Shown: piece by piece, positions 37,301-49,300 of the stretch | How the letters are laid out: the number at the start of each line of letters is the position of its first letter | How positions within the stretch are numbered: the first letter of the stretch is position 1 | DNA from: Owenia fusiformis | Lineage: Eukaryota; Annelida; Polychaeta; Sabellida; Oweniidae | Length of the DNA: 64,000 bases | NCBI GenBank assembly: GCA_903813345.2 | Contig: CAIIXF020000003.1 | Span: 17,806,931 to 17,870,930 of the forward strand | Direction: 5' to 3' | Notes under the pieces: generated by a model | What the model was told of the DNA's origin: nothing | The model's input: the letters and a program-made list of their open reading frames with translations, nothing else | The model's database searches: none | Position numbers and translations under genes: made by a program

Positions 37301-40300
37301 GTAATAAATTCATGATTCAAATGTTGAAGTAAACAAAATGTTGGCTGTTTAAATTCGAATTTTGTATCACGACATGCTCATATATGGGACAGAATATCGA
37401 TGTTGCACTCTGGGAGTCAATCCTCCTTTATCTAGAATTCTAGTAATCAGTATGGATTTCTAATTTTTCATGTCATTTCTGCTTTCTTGATGGCGTGATC
37501 TTGTTCACACAAAGCTTTGTTTTCTAACATTATAGAGCATTACATCATAAAGAAGTAACGCTACCAGAAACAGTGGACACCTCATTAACTACAATTGTGC
37601 TGCCCCAGTTTGCTCTTCCCTATGGGGTAGGGTGGCTCAAAATAATTTTTTTTTGGAAATGTTATGCTCCCTACGTGAATCGAGTTGCATTTTGGGGTAA
37701 ATATCACCTGTGATTTTTTTCAAATTTTTTAGTCAACTTTTAGGGGTCCCCCACAGCCTTTGAAGTTTGCCCATAGGCTTAACATTAGTGGGCGTCGCCC
37801 AAAATCGTACTTTATAGAAGCTTTTTTTCTAGTGATTTACTTATGTTGTTTGAAGAAAACCAACATTGTATATGATATGATTAGATGTTTAAATCATCAT
37901 ATTACTCTGTTTCATCATGTGAACTTATATAAAAGACTATACTGACAATATCCTATTAACAAAATATCAGGTACATTCGACCAGTATAATTATTTGAACA
38001 AGTACAGTTTTAGAGAATCCTGTCTCATATATGATTTGGTACTGTCATTATAATGGTTTAAACTATAAAAGGTATATTCGTATGTGACATTTGATGTTTT
38101 AAACATGGTTCAGATGTGACACTCTTCCTCTATGATATGAGCGTACAACACATACATTGTCACGATGCGCCACATCATGGGTCATTTGAGAGCATTCCTG
38201 TACCAGCTTCACTGCTCATTCAGCTGGATCATTAACAGAATGCAGGTCTTGACAGAAATTTTATCGCCAGTAGACCTTGACATAGAAAACGCAGCTCTTC
38301 GCAGTGTAAGACGCCATCTATGATTAACCTCTGCCCTGAATTAGTTGTTTTGTCCCTATTCGACAAATACACTGCAAGAGAGGAGAAGCAGGAGCTTGCT
38401 ACAGCACTGCTCAACATCCCACGGCCTGTACAATTTGCAACTGGCAAACCAGGACAGCCTGACTTTAACCCAGTTGCTGCTCACTTAGGCAATGTTAAAC
38501 CATCACTAGCAATGTTTGTAACTGAGAGATCTAATGGCTCTTATTTCACCTCCTGGAATCAGATCCAATTATATGGCTTCAAGAGAATCCAGTTGCATGG
38601 CATACTTATCCAACTTCAAACCCAGAATTTCTGTCAAGACCTGCATTCTGTTAATAATGATCCAGCTGCATGAACAAGCAGTGAAGCTGGTACAGGAATG
38701 CTCTCCAATGACCTGTGACGCGGTGCATCGTGACAATGTATGTGTTGTACGCTCAGATCATAGAGGAAGAGTGTCACATATAATAAAAACTGATCTGGAC
38801 CATGTTTCAAACATTAAATGTCAAGAATGAAAATATACCTTTTACAGTTTAAACCATTATAATGACAATACCAAATCATATATGAGACATGATTCTCCAA
38901 AACGGTACTTGTTCAAATAATTATACTGGTTGAATGTACCTGATATTTTGTTAATAGGATATTGTAAGTATAGCCTTTTATATAAGTTCACATGATGAAA
39001 CAGAGTACTATGATGATTTAAACATCTAATCATATCATATACAATGTTGTTTTTCTTCAAACAACATAAATAAATCACTAGAAAAAAAGCTTCTATAAAG
39101 TACGATTTTGGGCGACGCCCACTAATGTTAAGCCTATGGGCAAACTTCAAAGGCTGTGGGGGACCCCTAAAAGTTGACTAAAAAATTTGAAAAAAATCAC
39201 AGGTGATATTTACCCCAAAATGCAACTCGATTCATGTAGGGAGCATAACATTTCCAAAAAAAAATTATTTTGAGCCACCCTACTATGGGGTTTACCTTTT
39301 GGAGTTCAAGGTACATTTATACTAATTGTTTGAAAATCACTTTATAAAATGAAATACAATTATTAAAGTAATGAAGGATGCTTTGATCCATATATACTTT
39401 TGCTGCTTTAAAAATGTAAATTTCTTTTTCTACTGATGAAGGCATAGATAAAAAATAGATAAACTTAAATAAATAATATCTATAATTTTTAAGTTACATC
39501 TGAACATAGGGCATTACACCTTTTAATGCCTATTTTGTTGGATTTTGTTAAATTCTTTAGGCAGTTAAGTGTTCTATTAACATGTAGGCCTGTATTTCAA
39601 ATTGTTAAAAAAGTCATCCAAGTCTACCAATGTAGGAGTCTGGGGTCTTGGGAGATATACATATTTCCCTTGGGATAAACCCTGTATCCAAAATCTCGCA
39701 GTACATAACCCTTATGTATATGCATTTCTTGAATAGGTTCAGCTGGTAACAAACCCAGGGCTAGATCTCAGTGTTTATAGTGTGGGGCAAACGTGGCTTG
39801 AAATTGTCCCAGCTCCTTTACAGGCAAAGATTGTAGGAGGTAGTGCCAGAGTTGTGGGTAAGTACCATTTGCAAGAATTTGATTTCATCTGCACTCTTTA
39901 ATAACAAAGTGATTTAGTTTTGCAATATTTTGATTTATCATGTAAATCTTTTTCAAGCAAATCAAAAAAGATTGAAAAAGATTTACATATTACAATGATC
40001 AGTAAAACCTGTGTTGGTGAACATTTTTTTGGCAAAACCTTTTTATCCCATTGACTCCCATGTTAAAGTACAATCCTATAGTGAACACATATGTTTAATC
40101 TTTTTTTGTGGACTTTTTTAATTGAAGATAATTTTTCCATGTAAACCAAATCTTGAAGAGATGTATTAAAAAATCATATTTCTGCATTTTCTTCAGTAGA
40201 ACCTATGTAATCTGAATACTTCTTGGACCTGGAGTGTTTGGATTATCAGGGGTTTACTTATCAACTAAAAGATGAGAATGAAAACTGTTTATCCCTATAT

Positions 40301-43300
40301 TTTATGCTGCATATTTCTTTCAATTTTGGGAAGCTACAGCTGCCATACGGTTGCCATAAATCAAATGTGACTGGAAGATAATGGAAGATGTGGAAGATAA
40401 TGATAATTGATATCCAATGTTTTTATCCCACCGAACGAAGTTCGAGGGGGATATAGAAAAGCCGTCCAATCGTCTGTCCGTTTGTCCATCCGTTCATCCA
40501 TCCGTTCATCCCTCCGTTCGTGTGTCCGGGCAATAACTCAAATACCGGTGGACGGATTTCATTCAAATTTTATAGGCTTATGCCTTATGGGTGTAGGACC
40601 TCAGTTCGAGAAGGAATTTTCAATATGGCCACTAAATCTAAAATGGCTTTTCGGAAAAAGATATAATCTTTGATAACTCAAATACTAGTTGATGAATTTG
40701 GTTCAAATTTTATATGCTGTTGTCTGGGTACAAAAGCCTTGCTCAAGAAGACATTTTCAAGATGGCCACCAAATTTCAAAATGGTGGCCATTTTTCGTAA
40801 AAAAAACGTTATCTTTGATAACTCAAATACCATTCAATGCATTTGGTTCAAATTTTACATGCTGATGCCTAGAGACAAAGAAGTTCTGCTCAAGAAGACA
40901 TTTTCAAGATGGCCACTGAATTTCAAAATGGCCGCCATTTTTTCGTAAAAAAATGTAGTCATTGATAACTCAAATACCAGTGGATGGATTTGGCTCCAAT
41001 TTTATATGCTGATGTTTAGGGAAAAAGGAGATCTGCTTTAGAAGAAATTTCAAAGGCGTCAGCTGAATTTAAAAATGGCTGCCATTTTTCATAAAAAAGG
41101 TAATCTTTGATAACTCAAATACCATTGGACGATTTTACTTCAAATTTTATATACTGATGCCTAGAGATAAAGGAGCTCTGCTTGAGAAGAAATTTTCAAG
41201 GTGGCTGCTATTTATCAAAATCTCTGCCATTTTTCATTAAACATGTAATCCTAGATAAATCAAGTACCAGTTGACGGATTTTGATTAAATTCTATATGCT
41301 GATGCCTTGGGACATAGGAGCTCTGCTAAAGAAGAAATCTAAAGATGACAGCTGAATTTCAAAATGGCAACCAACCATGTTTCATAAAAACATAACTTTT
41401 GATAATTCAAATACCAGTGGATGGATTTGGCTCAAATTTTATATGGCCGCTATTTATCAAAACATGTTTTGTTCGGTGGGATTTGCTACTCCGTGGAGTT
41501 GCTGTTTTTCTAGTATTTTCTGATTCATGATTTCAGGTTACAACAAAGATATAACTCTCGATGCAAGTAGATCATTTGATCCAGACCTTGCTCCTACAAC
41601 TTACAAAAGGCTGCTGGATTACACTTGGTTCTGTCGTCGTGAACTTGAAACATTTCCGACAAATTGGACTATGTACAATATGACCTCTGGAGGTAGAGAG
41701 GGCTATATTTTAAAGAGAAACTGTAAACTATTATTTGTAACAGGCTAGTTGAACAGTAGACATTATTCCTAAATATTCATTTTAGAAAGGGAATCTTTAA
41801 AAAGCGTATCATTTAATTTAAAAAACAAATCCAATTCCCTATAAATCATTACAAACTGCTTCAAAAATTTTTAATATCAAGTATATATTGTAATATGTAC
41901 AAATGTATAACAATATGTACATAGACTATCTGAGTAATAAGTTGAAATTGATAGGAAGTAGTAGTAAAATTTTGGTAATAGGTTTGTGCTACTGTATCCT
42001 ACCCAGTCCCACTCCTGTCAACTCTATTCTCCCATGAGTCAATTGATCACATGATACATATAAACCAATGAAAATGCAGTAAATAATCTAAATATATTTC
42101 AGGGTGTTTTAATAATGGATTTGTGCTACCCTACACTAGTTCAATCCTCCACCTCGATTCATCAAACTTCACCCCAGATCAGCCCTATATATTTGAGGTG
42201 GAAGTTTCACAGAATGATCGATCCCCTTCACGCGCTACTCAGAGCATCACTGTGATATCAGGTGACCCACCACAGCTTGAGATAACGTGTCATATAAACT
42301 GTGTAGCATTTATCAATCCCAAAGAGAGACTTGCTCTGCGGGTCGCATGTACAACTTGTGAGGAGGCTGACATTCTTAAATACTCCTGGGAAATTATGCA
42401 AAATGGCGAGAAAATTGAAGATTTTGATTGGACAGTGGATACATTGACAGGACGGGACAAAAGCAGTTTGGTGTTTGTAGCTGGACTATTTGGAATTACT
42501 GGAGAAGAGACATACACTCTGAAAGTAACAGGTTAGAACTAAAAAATTGCACAAATTTTTTCTGAATTAAAATTTTCATTTGAAGTCAGCATAAGGGAAA
42601 GTGGGAGAGTTGTCTCCTTCTGTAAGATATTTTAAGAAATGGCAACTGACACATTTCCTTTCTTTTGAAATGTAAAATGAATGCTAAACCTCTTGACTAC
42701 CCAGAGTGATGAGATTTCTCGTCACCTCAGAAATGACTGAAACCCAGAGTGACGAGATAATCCGTCACAAAATTTTTCACTAAAATTGCTCTTATTTGAA
42801 CAATTTTAATCCAATTTACACAAAAATTGTTTTAAAATGTCTAGAAATGATCTCTGCCGTCTAATTTTACTAAATTGAACATCGTCTGTTATATGTATGT
42901 AGTAAAATGTCAAAAGCTGGCAAAAATGAAAAATTATCTGGTTTCAACCTATTTTAGAACCTGGGATTCAAGAGGTTAATAAAGTAACCGCATCATAGAG
43001 AGAATTTTAGGAAAAATAAAAAAATTATTTTGAGTAAACTCAAAATATTTGACAAAATTGGACTTAGAGATAATTCATACATTTGTAGCTTTAGGATCCA
43101 GTGGTTCTCCAGGTTATTCTCAGTATACATTCACCACCAACCAACCCCCAGTTGCTGGCAGTTGTTCAGTACAACCTTCAAGTGGCTATGTCTTACAGAC
43201 CAAGTTCAACCTCACTTGTTCAGGTTTTTCTGATGCTAACACACCTCTCACATATGGATTGTTCGCCCTCAGAGATAAAGGCTACAAAAATCAAACAGGT

Positions 43301-46300
43301 AAGTCAAGTAGCAGCTGCATATCTATATACAGTAAAACCTGTGTTAATGGAACACACTCATCACTAGCCAAAATGGTGTTTTCAATGCCTGAGTCAATTT
43401 GCTCCGATTCATCAGCCGGTGCCTGGCTGATCGAGTATTTTGTTCAAAACTGAATACAATCTTAAACAAAATACTCAATCATCCAGCCGCCAGCCAATAT
43501 ATATCGGAGCAAATGTGACTCAGACATTACAGAGAGGGTTGGCTAATATGTTAGCCAGTGGGTCTGATTCTTTTGAAAACTGTTACATAGAGAGAAGTGT
43601 CCCTTATTCAGAGGTGTTCCATCAGACAAGTTTTACTACATCCATGTATTGATAACAGCTGAAATAAATATTTGAATATGGATTTGATATCTGGATTTAA
43701 TATTTTCTAGAGGAGCTACTAATGCATGGTACAAATCCAACAGTGAGTGGTATCTATCTTCCTATGGGGCACCCTAGCAGAGGTTATATTCTGGACATGT
43801 CTGTCAGAGTGGAAGATGCTTATGGGGCAGCCACAGAGGTGTTTCTCGATGCTACTGTAAGTAAGAGTGAGATATACCATATCATAACATTATCTAACAA
43901 AGTTTTTTGGAGTTTTTATCACCTTTTCCAAAGTGCAATATTGTCATTCTCTAAAGCTGGTGGGCATGCATTGCATCTGTCTTTCTTTACAGGCAGCCAT
44001 TCACCACTTAAATCATATCATCGTAAATTTCAAGAAAACTGCTGTTGTTTTCAGCTAGAAATTTTAACAAACGCAATAGCAGACTTGTGCCAAGATCTGA
44101 TTAGTTTTTGGGCATGCTAGGTTAAAATACTTGAGGGCCATTTTTGAATTTTTCAATAAAAAGTCGATATGTAACTATATGTGTCTTGTTATGAAACCAC
44201 CACCAAGTGGAGATATATTATAGTCTTCAACTTTTTTGTGGCAGCAGTTGGTGTTCGTTGGTTGGTGTTCGTTGGTTGGTGTTTGGCATTTGTTACAACT
44301 GGCAGTCTAAAAAATGGTGACACTGCATGTTAATGCTTTGTATAATATTATTACATATCTGAACAGTAATTTGTGAAATTACCTCCCATCCTTATTCCTT
44401 AATCATTGTAAACATCTGAACTCCAGGTTCAAAAGGCTTCTGTGTCCCTGGCCAATTTAACAACTGGTGAAAACTCTGTGCTTGATCTGTTGATGAAGAC
44501 TGGAGACGACCAGGGTGTGACAAGGTTGATCAGCAGTGTAGGGACATTATTGAATGAAGAGAGTAAGTCTGGGATGGAAGATGACCTGAATCCTGAGGAA
44601 AGAAAGGAGTTGAAACAGCAAAGATCAAAGGTATGTTTTGTGCTTATGTAGCAACTTGGAAAATGATTCTTTGTGCATTTTTATTTAAATAATGTAGATA
44701 GAAGGCCTAGTAGATGGAAATCAAACTGTTATATGTTGATTTAATTTTTCAAAGTCATGTATTCATACTTCATAGAAGAGCAGAGTTCACAACTAAAAGG
44801 TTGATTTTGATTGCCAAAAGTCAACATATATTGGTACATTCAGTTCTTTGCCCAATATGCAACTGCTTTCCAAATCAATTACCAAGAGTGACAACTGGTT
44901 GCCATTGGCAGTCAGGCAACTGTCAACTGGTTGCCATTGGCAGTCAGGCAGCTGTGTCAACTGGTTACCATTGGCAGTCAGGCAGCTGTGTCAACTGGTT
45001 ACCATTGGCAGTCAGGCAGCTGTGTCAACTGGTTACCATTGGCAGTCAGGCAGCTGTGTCAACTGGTTGCCATTGGCAGTCAGGCAGCTGTGTCAACTGG
45101 TTTCCATTAGCAGTCAGGCAGCTGTGTCAACTGGCTACCATTGGCAATCAGGCAGCTGTGTCAACTGGTTACCATTGGCAGTCAGGCAGCTGTGTCAACT
45201 GGTTTCCATTAGCAGTCAGGCAGCTGTGTCAACTGGCTACCATTGGCAATCAGGCAGCTGTGTCAACTGGCTACCATTGGCAATCAGGCAGCTGTGTCAA
45301 CTGGCTACCATTGGCAATCAGGCAGCTGTGTCAACTGGTTTCCATTAGCAGTCAGGCAGCTGTGTCAACTGGTTGCCATTGGCAATCAGGCAGCTGAGAT
45401 AATGAAACCCTGTAGAAAAATAAGCCCATGATAAAATCTTTTGGTTAAATATATTTTGAGTCTGGGGCGGAACATGCTCTGAATCTTGAGTAAGGATTTA
45501 GATAACTGAAAAGTTAGCCCATAATAAATTTTTTGGGTAAAATATACATTATGTTTTAAGTTAAGATCAGCAATGGTGGAGAACCTCAGCCAAGTGAAGG
45601 TACAATCTTTAGCGTCCCTTCAGCAGTCATCTACGGCTATTTCCGCTATTACCAAAGAGTCATCGGAACTCACTAAAGATACTCAGAAGAAGGCAGCTCT
45701 TGCAGTGAAAGATATGGCGGCATTTTTACGAACTTCAGCTACCTCTGGAATCTCCAGTAAAGAGGGAATCGATGGGGCTGCTAGGTTAGTTACGTGTAGT
45801 TACCTAAGTAAACAATTTTGTAAATGAAATAAAACAAAAAATGTTGTTTGAACTCTCTTGCTCATTTCATATCATTTTTCAGTCAAATAAATTATCATAC
45901 CCAATTTAATATATCGTAATACTAATGATATTTTCCATTCCATGAGATCTCTCGACAATTCTAATCTGTTGAAGGGATCTGATTTAACATGTACAGTGAA
46001 ACCTCTAAAGTGGAACGCCTCTCAAGTGGAACATTTTTATTAGAGTTATCAAAGGTATTCCACTTAGATGGATTCTAGCGTATGTACACATAGTTGAATT
46101 TGAATTGAATGATGTATCTTTCCTACACCCCTCATAGGAATTTAGTGTCAGGGCTGGATAATCTACTAGATGCTGTGATCTCTAAAACGTCAGAAAATGA
46201 CACTGACATATTGGGTGAACATAACACTACACAACCAGAGCAGCATGAGGAGGTGTTATAGCTTATAGCTTATAAGTGATCATATCATATAATCATATTT

Positions 46301-49300
46301 AAGTCAGGGGTGTAGCCAGGGTCTGAATAAGTGAGGCAAATTTGAAAAGGCGAAGCAAAACTGAAACCAAAAAGGATATTGTACATATAGATCGATGAGA
46401 CATACCGCATTCTCTTTAATTAACGCTCATGAGGCTTAGAAAATTCAAAATGTGTTGTTCAGACCATTCTAATAATTTCAATCTTTATATTTATTAATGT
46501 TTGGCCTCAATGTTCCTTGAAATTTGCAAAACAGGATGAGTGCTTATTGGGGGTGGGCCCTTATTACCATTTGAGGGATTCATCTGAAATTTTCAGGGAT
46601 GTTTCTACATATCAACGTCAAGAACTGATTAGTTTTTGGGCATTCTGGGTAAATTTTAAGGTGGCCATTTTGGATTTTCCATCCTAAAATCTTCACTTTC
46701 AAGACTTGTCTACAGGTTTCCAGCCAAACCATTTGAGGGATTCATCTGAAATTTTCAGGGATGTTTCTACGTATCAATGTCAAGAACTGATTAGTTTTTG
46801 GCCATTGTGACTAAATTTTAAGGTGGCCATTTTGGATTTTCCGTCCTAAAATCTTCACTTTCAAGACTTGTCTACAGGTTTCCAGCCAAACCGTTCAAAT
46901 TTTTACATATGTTACACAGTGATAAGTTCTAGAGCTGATTAACTTTTCTGCGGTCATCTTGCTTTCTTGGTCAACAAGACCACAATGCTGTGTTTTAGGT
47001 ACGATATTGTTCACGTCTGTGCCTTGTTTATTAAAGGTATCAAAGGTGTTCCACTTAGATGGATTCTAGCATATGTACAAATAGTTGAATTTGAATTGAA
47101 TGATGTATCTTTCATACACCCCTTATAGGAATTTAGTGTCAGGGCTGGATAATCTACTAGATGCTGTGATCTCTAAAACATCAGAAAATGACACTGACAT
47201 ATTGGGTGAACATAACACTACACAACCAGAGCAACACGAGGAGGTGTTATAGCTTAATAGCTTATAAGTGATATCATATAATCATATTTAAGTCAGGGGT
47301 GTAGCCAGGGTCCGAATTAGGGAGGCAAATTTGAAAAGAGGAAGCAAAACTGAAACCAAAAAGGATATTGTACATATACATCGATGAGACATACCGCATT
47401 CTCTTTAATTAACGCTCATGAGGCTTAGAAAATTCAAAATGTTTTGTATAGACCGTTCTAATAATTTCAATCTGTATATTTATCAATATTTGGCCTCGAT
47501 ATTCCTTGAAATTTGCAAAGCAGGGTGAGTGCTTATTGGGGGTGGGCCCTTATTACAGAGAATATGGTAGTTTTAAAAGTTTGAGCTAAAAAGGGCTAAA
47601 ATATAATTTTCTGAGTTGAGAAAAGGCTAAATGTATTTCTCTGTAAAATTTTTGCAAGGCCTGTTTCATACCTAGCTACGCCTACTCTATGTTATTGTTC
47701 CATGTTAAAACCTTAGAAACAATAAGAGGATAAACCTCAAGCAGTCAATTGGTTGACTCAGGCTGCTTTTTTGAACTGCCCACAGTGCAAGTATATTGCA
47801 TAATATTTAATAAGTTTTCCCAACAAGTCCCTGCATTGCAATTTGCAAATTACATGCTCACATGTTTTCAACAAAAACAGCTCATCCAAGCGCACTTAAA
47901 CCTCTAATTATGCTGTGGCAACCTTGTCGGCTGCTCGCGAGTGTAAACTGCGCCGGATCGATCCTAGTGCACCACAGGAGTTCCACTGCAATAAACCATG
48001 AGGTCTTTCAAAGGATTATGTGAGTTTAGATGCGCTTGGATAAGATTTTTTTGTTGAAAACGTGTGGCCATGTAATTTTCAATGCAAGGACTCATTGTTC
48101 TTTTTCATGATACCTAGGGGGAAAACTTATTTAACATTATCACTCTACTATACCTTGCATTTGGTGTTCATGAGCAACCCATTTGGCTTATTAGTAATGA
48201 TTATGTATTTGTTTTTATTTGTCTGTTCCTTATGAATGGTTTATCGGTTGAAAATTAGATGCTAGTAGGGCACTTTCAAAAATATACTAAACAATACAAT
48301 TGGACAAACAAAGTATCTTATGCATTTCTAGGTGTTAGGTATAGTAGTGTGATTATGCAATGCAATAAACTTGCGGCGTGGGCAGTTCAAAAAAGCAGCC
48401 TCAGTCTATGTTAGTGGCTCCCACAGTGAGTCTATGGGATCGACTAGTTCTAATTAAGTAAGGTAGATATACAAAATGTTTAGCACACATGTACCTTTAT
48501 TATGTCACCAGCAGAAGTGCATAATACTTTTGCATGTTAATGCCTTGTATAGTATTGTTTTTTCATGTGTTGAATAAAGTAGAGAAATTATTCTGACTCA
48601 TTCCCAGTCTGTTATTTTTTTCATAACTGAGGTCTCTCAAAAGTGTGCAAAATGCATTCTAATACATTGGCCAGTAAATCCTCCAATACAATCCTCCAGT
48701 TTCTCATACTGAAATGACATTATATATTTTACATATTTGATTCTCCATACAATTTGCTCTGGAGAACTACATGTGCTGATATGTATATAACTGTTAAATT
48801 AATGTTTTCAGAACCGTAATATCACCACGGCAACATTATCTGCCCTGGATGACATCAAATCTGCAGTTTTAGGAGCCAAACTTCCGGGAGAATCACCCAC
48901 CATTTTAAACACAGACTCTTTCTCAGTTGCTGTCAACAGGCAGTTTATGTCACAGATAGATGGAGCCAATGCGCAGGCAAACCAAGATGGCGGAGGGTTT
49001 GTGTTGCCAACAGGAGGTGCGATTATGTCGCTTATTGGAAGTGGCGTAGAATCTTTTGATACTGAGGTATTATACTCCAAATTCAATTTTTCCCCATGTA
49101 AAGCTAAAATTCTATCGAATAACTTTACTAGCCATGCAGCTGGAAAATTCTATTAAGTTTTGTCATCCAACTTGCATTATTTGAAAAACGATTACTGGTA
49201 TAGTTATTTCAAAGGTTTTATTTAAAATGCCTATTTATAATGCAATGGCTTCTGCACCATTCAAAGGCTTGTGTAAGATCTCCCACATCAGATGGGGTTT

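Noticed and set aside
37760-39150. Several ORFs, including a pair of near-identical ones on opposite strands
   Set aside because: The mirrored ORFs are the two arms of the foldback element. The central frame may be a captured fragment but shows no transposase motif.
43440-43652. 70-residue ORF with GANVTQTLQRGLANML, resembling receptor sequence
   Set aside because: It falls inside a foldback MITE and would not keep the splice phase between the exons at 43095 and 43711.
44714-45431. 227-residue repetitive ORF
   Set aside because: Translation of the 34-bp minisatellite in an intron; the same peptide appears in all frames.
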